A stretch of DNA of 64,000 nt from Brachypodium distachyon. Its lineage: Eukaryota > Streptophyta > Magnoliopsida > Poales > Poaceae. Within the stretch, counting starts at the first letter, position 1, and the number at the start of each line of letters is the position of its first letter. The notes under the pieces were generated by a model. That model had not been told where the DNA came from. It did no database searches and was given only the letters and a program-made list of their open reading frames with translations. The stretch is taken from contig NC_016131.3 in NCBI RefSeq assembly GCF_000005505.3, positions 71,002,355 to 71,066,354 of the forward strand. The letters are read 5' to 3'. A program made the position numbers and the translations under genes. This document shows positions 45,554 to 55,065 of the stretch, piece after piece.

Positions 45554-46945
45554 GTTGCATGTGCTATGTTCTTCAGGAAGCTATAAAACTAGCACAACAT
45601 GTCCTAAAAGTTCTGCTGCCGAGGCTTGCTTAAAGCAGCATTACAAAACTCATAAATGTTTGTGCAGGAGTTTCTTCATGTTATACGCAGGTACACATGT
45701 TACATCATGCCTGCGAGTTTTCAAATGCAAGCAAAATGTCTGTATACGAGTTTCATCGTGGTGCTTCTTTTTTGTGACTTGCTGTAACTCCCACTCAGTA
45801 TTCTGTTATCTCTGCCTATGTATACAAGCATCCCAAGTCAATCCTTACCCATCCCATGTGCAAATACTTATTCGTTATGTATGTACCCTTGGTTCGTGAT
45901 CGATCCCTAAACTATGTACGCTGCAACTCTCATTACTTCAACTTGCGAGTGGTTAGATCTGCTCCCTCTAAAATCATGGGGAACCGGTACAGCATCAGTT
46001 ACCAGCCATCGATTGCAAAGCTGAGGTCTGCCTTTTTCGCCTAGCTGATCTGCTCTTGCTCTTGCCGTTCAGATGCCCCGGCCGCAAGTGCCGCCTCCCG
46101 GACGATGGGACGCGCAAGAAACAGGGATAAGCGCACCACGCATGCAGCACAAGGTTACATTCCGAACCATTCTGAGTTTGAGACTTTGTTTGCCGACAGT
46201 AAAAAACAAATAGAACAATGGGTTTTGGTAAATTGGTTCTGTACCAAAAATTAGGACACTTCCTTGCATCACCGATTAGAATGTGTTTACATTGATCGTC
46301 ATCAATATCACATGAATCTTACCCTTCATCTAATTTTACCTTTTCAGATTTCTATCAAAATTTGAAAGCCCGTAGCTTCATCTTAACAATCACTTTCCAA
46401 ACTAAATTATATTTTAACTCCATGAACACACATTGAACCATGTCAAGAATAAGCCAGTACATTGCAATTTGCGATATGTTTAAATTGATGATTACCAAAA
46501 TAACATGAATCTCTTCCCAAATTTGACTTTTCCTATCTTGCACCTGGTCTTGGGTCATGCTCCTGGTCACGGCAAGCTGCTGCGAGAAATGTGTAAGCAA
46601 GATGTTTGATGCAATGTCTAAGAGTATCTCCAACAGCATACTAAATTTTGGATACCCAAAACCAATATGGTATAGCGGGTCCCTTTTGAATCCGCCGAGC
46701 ATGAACACGATGGCTGATGGTCTCCATCAGCGAGTTCCGGTTTGGCTGCAGCCACCCGATAGGACCACGAGATATTCAACAACAAGACCATTGGGATCAT
46801 GCATGATTGCATGTCGCTCTACCGCGGGACCATGATCTAGCTTTTTTAATGTATAAGTTGACAAAATCTTAGCAGCATGTTGCCATGTTGTTGTTACTGT
46901 TGTTTTTGTTACTCCTAGCTAGGTGCCATGTTTGGTTTACTGCAC
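45554..46945. other. region without a supported gene
   Basis: AT-rich sequence following the VPS13-like blocks. At 46619 a half-terminus (agagtatctccaacagca) resembles the GAGCATCTCCA end of Tourist-like elements, but no matching right end was found. Short ORFs only. Confidence 0.4.
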
Positions 46946-47312
46946 AATAACCTGGTAGGTACGCACAAATAACCTGGCAAGCTGGCGTAGTTAACCTGGT
47001 AACTGGCACCGTTAACCTGGTAAACACAAACCGTTAATCTGGTAAAAACACACAGTTAAACACACATAGTTAATTAACCTCGTAAACACACATAGTTAAT
47101 TAATCTGATAAACACACATAGTTAATTAACCTGATAAACACGCAACGTTAACCTGGTAAATACACACAGTTAAGCTGGTGAGTTGGCTTCGTTAACCTGG
47201 TAAACACACACCGTTAAATTGGTAACACACGTAGTTAACCTGGTAAGTGGGAACAATTAACCTGGTAGGCATGCACAATTAACCTGATAAGTAGGCATAT
47301 TTAACCTGGTAA
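46946..47312. repeat. minisatellite, (GTTAACCTGGTAAACACACA)n-like
   Basis: About 15-17 imperfect copies of a unit built around TTAACCTGGTAA followed by 8-14 variable bases (often acacaca). The period is roughly 20-26 bp. Units differ by substitutions and spacing, so the array is old or evolving irregularly. It is not a CRISPR array: the spacers are themselves degenerate repeats. Confidence 0.85.
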
Positions 47313-47361
47313 TTTTTCCCGACTTAAAACTTACCATCCATTAAAATATGAATTTATCACC

Positions 47362-47901
47362 CTAGTTAGGCCTGCGTATTCGGTCTTTTCGGTTCAGTCT
47401 ATTCGGTGTTCGGTTATTTCAGGTTCTTAAAAGAGAACCGAATTCCTGAAAAGAAGAACAAGAACCGAACCCGAATTGACCAATTAATTCGGTTCGGTCT
47501 TTTCGGTTCCTCGAATAGACCGAAATATATAAAGACATTTATTGTCCTTCGATTTTTTTATATGAGTAGTAGAGGAAACCAAACAAACTAATAAACCAAT
47601 CACAAAATATATAGGCAAAAATACATAATAAATACACAACCAGTCAATCACAACTAGTTAAAAAATGCATACAACAATACATGGTAAATAATTAGACATC
47701 AATTGCTCACGTACTTAAAGAATTTTTAGAAATTTTGGTCTATTCGGTATATTCGGGTTTTCAATGTTGAAACCCGAACCCGATACCCGAATAGGATGAA
47801 AATGAGAACCGGACCCTATACCCGAATAGACCGACAATTCGGTCTATACGGGTTCGGTTCGGTTCGTTTTTCGGGTCCAAAGTGCCCATCCCGAACCCTA
47901 G
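47362..47901. mobile_element. fold-back element rich in TTCGG, possibly hAT-like
   Basis: Both ends carry multiple TTCGGTTCGG / CCGAACCCGAA words in opposite orientation (cggttcggtcttttcggttc near 47490; the complement cccgaacccgatacccga near 47773), and the middle is AT-rich. The outer ends ctagttaggcctg and (complement) ctagggttcggg are weak inverted repeats. No target duplication was confirmed and no coding region is present. Confidence 0.45.
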
Positions 47902-48395
47902 AAGGATGGTAACTTGTGCAATTTGGTCTGATAACTTCATACAGATAGGATGGTGACTTGTTTATCAAAGTTAACACATATAATGTACGACTATAGTGTT
48001 AATGACAAGTTATCTTGATTTCTCCTTACGAGTTAGGATAGTAACTTGTGCAATTTGGCCTTTTTTTGTCGAAACATACTCCAATAAGATCTACTTTTGA
48101 AGCACTTATCCCTACGAATCTAACGGTGAAGACGAATTGTGAATCGGACAAACGATTTGAGTTATAAAATATTTTGAATCTACGAAATCAACAAGTACAA
48201 AAATACTCAACATCAGCTTTCGTAATTAGCGGCCTGCAAGGAGGAAATTGGCCCAGCCGGGCCGTGCCTGCTCGCCTCTGCTGGGCTGTGCGTTCCGGCA
48301 AACCAGCCAGTGAGAGCGCGGGGGACCGAGCGAGCGCGTGGGATCCTAGGCCGCCGCGCTGTAGGTTTTTTTTTGTCATGCAATTTTATTATTTA
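47902..48395. other. spacer, no supported gene
   Basis: AT-rich to 48230, then a GC-rich patch (48235-48360) with frames on both strands and no domain. Nothing else seen. Confidence 0.35.
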
Positions 48396-49850
48396 TCTAT
48401 ATCAAGATATTAAATTAAAGTTGGCGGTGAGAACTGCGGAAAGTTCCGACGCATTATATAACACCCAAACGTTTTTTTTCTTCTTCTCCCCTCCGCGCGC
48501 TCAGTTGTGCCGCCACCCCTGCCCACGCCCATGGGTCGCCATTGTTGCCGACCGTCAAGGCGAGCCAGATGCCAGAGGAGCACGGCAGCGGCGTTGTTTG
48601 AATGTCCGTCCGGCGCCGCCGCCATGACAACACCCACGATCTGGTCCACGCCGAGGCACTGGACCACCACCCTGACGCAGGTGCTTTGTCCGGAAGGCAG
48701 CGCTTCTACTCTTCCCCCTGCCTCCCTAGGCGCGTGACCTAGGACCCATGCATCCCGTAGGTGCTTTGTACAGTTCTCCGTAGGCTGCCGGCCGCAAAGC
48801 CTGGGACCTGGGTGCCGTGTACCGCGTGAGCATCCCGTCATCCTCGTCCAACTACGCCGGCCCAATTACAACGGGGACACATCAGGGAGGAGCAGGCGGC
48901 GGTGGTTTGCGGAACGGCAGGAATTGAGGTTTTTGTTGTTGGTTAAAGTTTCCTGAAATTGGAAGAGCTAATCGCTCCACGGGGTTACAAGAGGTCAGGT
49001 ATGACAGGAATTGGAAAAATTCGTGTTGAATCGGTGGCCATTGAGGACGAACTGACGGCGTATTGGCGTGCATCTTGGAAGAAAGGAAGAAGACGACTTG
49101 CTCGTGAGCTAGACATTACACATTAGGAGGAAAAAAAAAAGAGTTGGCAGGAGGGGCCATGACCACATCGGCAGGCCCCGCTGTTATGTTTTCCATCAAA
49201 ACCTACATATTAGTCTGTGGAGTTACCGTCGTGCTCCAAAATGTGATTTGTAAAAAAAGTAAAAAATGATTTTTCTTAGAACAGTGTTCCAAATATGGTG
49301 GTTATTTGTGATGTACTTCTTCTGTCTAATATTAAGTATCGCAACTTTTCTAAAATACGTGTGTCTACACAACAAAACACGTGTACACACATGCATATTT
49401 AGATTAAAAAATGTGACACTTACATTAAATGAAGAGAGCACTCATTTGCATACTTATGAGAAAATCTGGATTTTGAGGATAAGTTGCCATAACAGGATAA
49501 ACTAGATCAAGGGTGATGTATATGAGGAAAAGAAAATAGAGGTGTGCTGTCAAGGAGCACGTGACACGAAGATGTGTGCCTTTTCAATGGAATGTCCATT
49601 TAATCTATGTTTTGTATATCCCATATTTATTTGTGCCAGCGCACGGACAGTTGACTATCTATTTATACATGAGAATTGAAATATGAGCGGAACGGAGCTC
49701 AGGGCCGTGGGAGCACTCGGGCAAAATGCTATCAAGGTTTAATGCTCAGGCTAGCCGTCTCCTTTTTACATAATAAAAGAATATGGAGAAAATAAATATT
49801 TTTATATGCTATTTTATGGTTCCGTAGCAACGTACGGACACACCTACTAG
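48396..49850 (+). mobile_element. candidate non-autonomous Helitron (3' end well supported)
   Basis: The 3' end is CTAG at 49847-49850 followed by T. It is preceded by a hairpin (49821-49838, TCCGT...ACGGA) separated from the end by 12 bases, which is the canonical Helitron terminus. A candidate 5' end TCTATATCAAGATATTAAA begins at 48396 after an A, so the element would sit in an AT dinucleotide as Helitrons do. No inverted repeats or target duplication are expected. The interior holds a GC-rich patch (48480-48900) that may be captured gene sequence, and no Rep/helicase. The 5' boundary is less certain; the element could begin further left. Confidence 0.5.
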
Positions 49851-52800
49851 TTAAATTATAAATACTCGGTTACCTCGTTATGAAATTACATGCTCATGGT
49901 TATATGAAGCATGTAATGTATATTTGTTGGAAGTACTTAAATACACTTAAGTGTTTTAAGAAAGCTGATGATTATCAATAGAATACAATATATCTTGTAT
50001 GAATATTGGAAAGACTGTCCGGGCACATTGATAATTGGAAGGAGTTAGGTCATTGATTAGATTACAGGCCTAATGTCGACCTACATGATTAGTGGAATTT
50101 GAACATGATCATGGCGCATTGCTCACAAGTGTGTGTTTCAGGGACCCAGAGTTAGAGTCCCTAACGGATGAACTATATCGTGGTTGGTAGTTTAATAATT
50201 TGGACTCTATCTGAAAACTAGTTTAAATCTAGAATTCATATCTGTAGATGCAGTAAAAAAGATCCTTATCCCTAGCTTCAAATTGCGGAATGTGAGTGGC
50301 ACCACGAAAAAGCGCCGAGTAACAGAGGCAGACCACCAAAATTTCCAATCAGAGCCAACCGACGGCTGCTACCATACCAGTATCCGCTGCAAATCTCGTT
50401 GTCGCACAGCTCCCGCCGGAATCAATCGGCAACTCTGAATCTTCACGTGAAAAGTCTTCGTGGTCGTACTCTCGAAGAATCGATCTGCCTCTGCCTCCTG
50501 AAGAAACGATCAGCCTTGAATTGATCTGACTCTACGCGGCCAGCACCCGCTGGATTTCCCTACTCCTCGTCGACCCCGTCGCGACTTCGGTACAGCCGCG
50601 CACTAGGCAACTTCTTCGTAAGGAATCAATCAACAAGGCCGATCGATCTAACACGCGCTCGCGCGGAACTCTCGTTAATTGAAGTACAACTCGCCGATCA
50701 TATCCATATCATCACGTACGTGATTGTTAAATCACGGAAGCACTCCGTACTACTAACCGATTGATCAGCTTGTTGGAATCAATGCGCTCGAAAATCGCTC
50801 GCCGCCGCTTTGAGGAACCAACCCGCAAGATCATGGTCGCCGGCCCCAAGCACATGGGAATCATCGATGCCCACTGGAAACGGCGCTACCGCTCGCCGGA
50901 ACCAACGACGACGTCAACTTCGATCCGGCAGCTGCTCCGCCGTCGCTGAAACGCGCCACCGTCGCCGTGTCAAGTCACCACCGCCACCTCCGAAAACCGC
51001 CGCTCACCGCTAGTGGGAATTGACGGCACCTCCGGCCTCGATCTGTACACCCCGGCCTGCTCCGCCACCGGGAATCACCGCCGCCGTCACTGGGAATATC
51101 CACCGCCACCAGCTGGCCCCTTGAAGCCCCGTGATGCCGCTCCGTTCGGTCCTGCACTCTTGGATGCTCGCCGGCACGCTGCTGCTTTCGCCGGCGTCAC
51201 GGAATCAGTCGCAGCACTCGTCCCGTCCGGAATCCCCAGAACCAACGTCCGCACGAGCTGTGCATTAACTTCAAGTTTTGTTTTGTCAGTCGAGGAAGCT
51301 TCAGATTTGTCTGTTTCTGGAAATTGCAAAACAGAACAGAGGAGCGCATCACCCGTGGTCTCGTATGGCACCAACCAACTGCTCGTATTTAACTGCGAAC
51401 AGGAATCAACTACCGTGCCCCCTCGCTTGAAGGAGATCACCTCTTCTGGACAGCAAATTGGGCATGACTGGTTGCGGCTGTTGTTCAATGTGATGGAAAT
51501 AATATTTATATTTTTTACCGGGGCGATCGTCTTATCATTATGGTTTCAACCTTGCTAGCATCACTTATTATTGGAGGAAGGTGAAAATACTCCAAGGAAA
51601 AGGAATTCATCAATTCACTTAACGGTATGTCAGTATATTATTTGCACTAAATGTTTGTTTACAACTATTTTTTTCCCAAAATAGTTGGAATATGTTTTCC
51701 GCTGCCCTATTATATATGGTTGCTTTCAGTGCTACATTATATATTGATGGAACACTATAGCAACTTTAATGTCTTGCGAACAATTTCAAAGGAAAACATA
51801 TATCTGTAGTTAGGCCTTTCTGCTAGGTATGATATACTTTGGAATTGGAAATTGCATCATCTAACTCGCTTAGGAAGAAAGCCACTAATATTGCTATAGG
51901 ACACTATATTCACTTACAATGAGAAGGAATTTAAATTAATATTCTCAATTGGAATTTGTTGGTTATGACATACTATTTGGAAAAGGAAGAGTGAAAATAT
52001 TGCTGAATGGAGAACATTAGTGCAACATGGATTTAAATACAATGGTCTCTTTTTGGCGATCCATTGGAAATTAGTAACCTACATTGTTTATCTGGTGGAA
52101 TAACTCCATAGGGAGGAATACTCATAAGAGGAACACATGCTCAATTTTTTTTTAATGATGGTATTTACAACTTGGTCATATTCAAGAAACATAATTAAAT
52201 ATCTTGTTAATTCTGGAATTCTAAACTCTAAGTGGGAGGACTATATTATTGCTACTTGGATTATTTAGTTTTCTCTAGCACTCCCACTAAAGGTCAATTT
52301 TTTTTTCTGCTTTATTGATGATTGCACTTTACATGGTTATGTGTATCTTGTAAATACAAGTTGTGAGGTTTATTATGTGTTCCTAACATTTTATACTGAA
52401 GTGGAAAATCAGTTTCTCAAGGGATTTAAGTACAGATTGGTGGGGGAAGTATACACACTTCAGGAATATTAATTGAAACTTATGGAATGAGCATGGAATT
52501 TTATAACTTTACATCACATTGCACTATGTCATATACTCCATAGTTCAATGGAGGAATAAAACTTTTGGATACTCTCTTGATTTTTCTTTTGAAAGATGCA
52601 GTACATACTGTTGTGGGCTCTATGATTAATCACCTAGCACAGTCACTTCGTATGGTTTGGGAACTGGAAATGAATTCTTCTATTGATATTCCGACAGTAT
52701 GGAATTGAAATAACTACAAAGCACACCAACATTTTTTTTGATTGGGTAATTCTTGTGGACCAAATGGTGTCTATTTTGATTTGGAAAGGAAAATGGTGGA

Positions 52801-53296
52801 AAGTAGGAACACAATATTTATTATTTTTATCAAGAGTGGAATGCTATTGACCCCACTGTAAAGCACAAGTTGAACTCCGGGCACTAACTTGCTTAGGATA
52901 AGTGGGAGGAATTAACTTGGACTATCATATGTGTTCTTGGGGGAAGTCACTCTAAATTTTAGAGGAATGACTAAATTGTTCATCTATGGAAAACTGCAAA
53001 CCTGTTGAAACACCTTTATAAAGAGAATGATACTTAGCGAGGAACAATATTTGAACTCGTAAGGAAAATATTATTGCAACCTAACCTTAGCCATGTTGCT
53101 AGAATTATTGCTATTTTGACTAGCATGGAACTATTGGTAAATGTGAAATGAAACATGGAGAGAGCATTGGAATTATTTGACATATTTATTGCGCAATGTG
53201 AAAGGAATTATATGAACTATTCATTTTGTTCAATGGCAACAATCTTCAACTATTTTTATTATGCTACATGGAAGAAGGATTTTGATGATTGGAAAT

Positions 53297-54145
53297 TGTT
53301 GTTGTTCTCGACAACAGTTAGAGTAAGGGGTGCCAATGCTCGATGGCACAGGTACGGGGATAAAGGTAGGGCGTGTACGCCGGCCTTATAGCGAAGATCG
53401 CCGTACACTTGGACAAGTTGACACGTCGATATTTTTTGAATAGGTTCGGTCGACCCTGCGGGTGCGACTTAATCCTATGTTAGGAAAGGCTTCGAGGGGG
53501 TTGTTAGCCTGGGGCTTGGGCCGAGCGGATCTTCCCAATACACCTTTTGGCGAGAGGTTCGTCGGGGCCACCTCGTACTTGGACCGAATGCGTCTTTCCA
53601 AGTGTCGAGGTTAAGCTACCCTCGGAACTCTAACCCAACCCCTTCTCCTTCGAATCCGGGCCGAACGCGTCTTCCCGGATCTCGAAACTAGAGCTCTTTG
53701 CAAGAGGCTCTAGCCCTCTTCCCTTGAGTTTATTCAAGTGAGAGTGAATGATACATGCCCCCATGGGGGGTATTTATAGCCTAGGGGTACATGACAAAAG
53801 ACCATGGCTACCCGTAGGGAGAGAGAAAAGTGGGGGCAAAATGGTAAAAGCAGCTCTTTTGGTCCATAGCTTTTGTGTGCTCCATGTGAGAAAAGTAGGG
53901 CTTGGTCCATGGTCCACCATGGACTAAGAGCCCCCTCCTCTCACCTTTCTTGCCCCCCACTCTAGCTCATTTGACCCTTTGACCATGGCATGAGAGGCTT
54001 GACTCGTTGACTAGTCTTCCTCTGCCACGTAGGATCGACCGCGCCACGTAGGTGTCTTTGACTCGTGCTTGCGGAATGTTGACTTGGTCGTCGTCACGTA
54101 GGATTTACGGCCCGGCCCATATAAGGGTTTTATTTTACTACAACA
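53297..54145 (-). mobile_element. solo LTR, 849 bp, with 5-bp target duplication GAAAT
   Basis: The segment begins TG (TGTTGTTGTTCTCGACAACA) and ends CA (ttttactacaaca). It is flanked by perfect 5-bp repeats GAAAT at 53292-53296 and 54146-54150. There is no gag-pol or primer site, so this is one LTR left by LTR-LTR recombination. On the minus strand it carries a TATA box and then a GC-rich transcribed-type region, so the minus orientation is inferred. The host sequence on both sides is the decayed Copia element. Confidence 0.82.
53771..53780 (-). promoter_or_regulatory. TATA box within the solo LTR
   Basis: GCTATAAATA on the minus strand, about 370 bp into the 849-bp LTR, followed by C-rich sequence. 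This is the usual U3/R arrangement. Confidence 0.5.
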
Positions 54146-54250
54146 GAAATCTAGCCACTTCATGTTAAAACTTTGATGCATTTTAAGCATTGAAGGAAGT
54201 CTCTTATGGCTAAGGGAATTTATCTTAAGGTTGTGGAATGTACATCTTAC

Positions 54251-55065
54251 TGGTAATTTTTCCACGATTTTGGGCTTTTTGCAATTTTCCCGAGCCTAGT
54301 CGGCCGCATGGGCCAGCTGGGCTGCCTTGGGCCGGCCTCGCGCGCGAGCTGGGCCGCCCTCGGGTGAGCCCCTCCCCCTTTTTTTCTATTCCAGCCGACT
54401 TCTTGGGCTGGGCCCGATACCGTTTCGGGAGTAAGTGGCAGATCCGGCGGCCACGAATGAAGGGGAACCCTAGATCGGACGGCCCCGGTGCATCTTCCTC
54501 TTTCGTACGAGAGGGGACCAGGGCTCCTTTCCGAGCGCTTTGCAGGGGGGCGCCCGTCATCGGAGTGACGCCAGCGCGGCGAGGACGCGGGGCCCCGCGA
54601 GCGGGGCTCCTCCTTTTAGCCAGGCCGACTTGCTTTAGGGAAAAGGAAGGGCCTTCCTCTCCCCATTTCTCCTCTTCTTTGTCTTGTTCCTTAGGGATGA
54701 AGGATGGTGAGGTGTCGCCGCACCATTGGCCCGGCCCGGACGCCTAGGAGCTCCGGCGGCCTATAAAATGGAGCCCCCATCCGCTGGAGAAGCCTACATT
54801 ATGCTTGTTTGATTTGTTCGGCGTCGAAGACGAGTTCGGCGGTGCCCGACATTTCTTCGAGAGGTTGGTTTAGTAGGGAGCTCTGCAGGGGCATTAGCTA
54901 CTCCTTGGTGATGACGGAGGTTGCGTTGTTCGTTAGGACCAAGCCGCGGAAGCTCTCCCTCGTTGAGTCGTCTTGGGGGCACGGAGCTTGCTTACGGCCG
55001 CGCGGGGCGCGGTGCCGATCGTGCTTGCATGTTCTTCCGGGCGATCCCCGCCTTCGTCTCCGCCC
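54251..55065 (+). other. GC-rich segment with a TATA box, probably transposon leader or LTR
   Basis: Composition switches from AT-rich to GC-rich at about 54290. CTATAAAATGG at 54761-54771 is a good TATA box on the plus strand, followed by sequence open in frame up to the LINE. It could be the 5' leader of the LINE or part of an LTR from another element. No terminal repeats or target duplication were identified to decide. Confidence 0.35.

Larger units (their letters stand above)
50290..54250 (+). mobile_element. decayed Ty1/Copia element, interrupted by a solo LTR
   Basis: 52311-52440 reads CFIDDCTLHGYVYLVNTSCE and FYTEVENQFLKGF, the Copia integrase core. Further traces are SYTP..NG near 52532-52555, TLL..LLKDAV near 52572, and GVYFDLERKMVESRNTIF near 52770-52820, in the order of a Copia integrase to its linker. 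Stops and frame changes are frequent. A degenerate primer-site-like word (ccaatcagagcc) lies at about 50345-50356, and TGTTGGAAG at 49925 could be an LTR start, but no LTR pair was found. 54151-54250 resumes the same AT-rich composition after the inserted LTR. The outer limits are approximate. Confidence 0.6.

Noticed and set aside
46946..47312. Regularly spaced repeats suggesting a CRISPR array
   Set aside because: Units and spacers are both degenerate copies of one motif, spacing is irregular, and the setting is a plant nuclear genome.
48410..48865. ORFs on both strands in the GC-rich patch as a gene
   Set aside because: No recognisable motif and no splice structure; treated as possible captured sequence within the candidate Helitron.
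51013..51558. 181-codon ORF with a hydrophobic C-terminus
   Set aside because: It lies in the leader region of the decayed Copia element, has no family motif, and an ORF on the other strand covers the same bases.
54809..55065. Frame upstream of the LINE endonuclease motif as intact LINE coding sequence
   Set aside because: It is open and in frame with the LINE, but no endonuclease motif precedes SDHCP, so continuity is probably chance after truncation.
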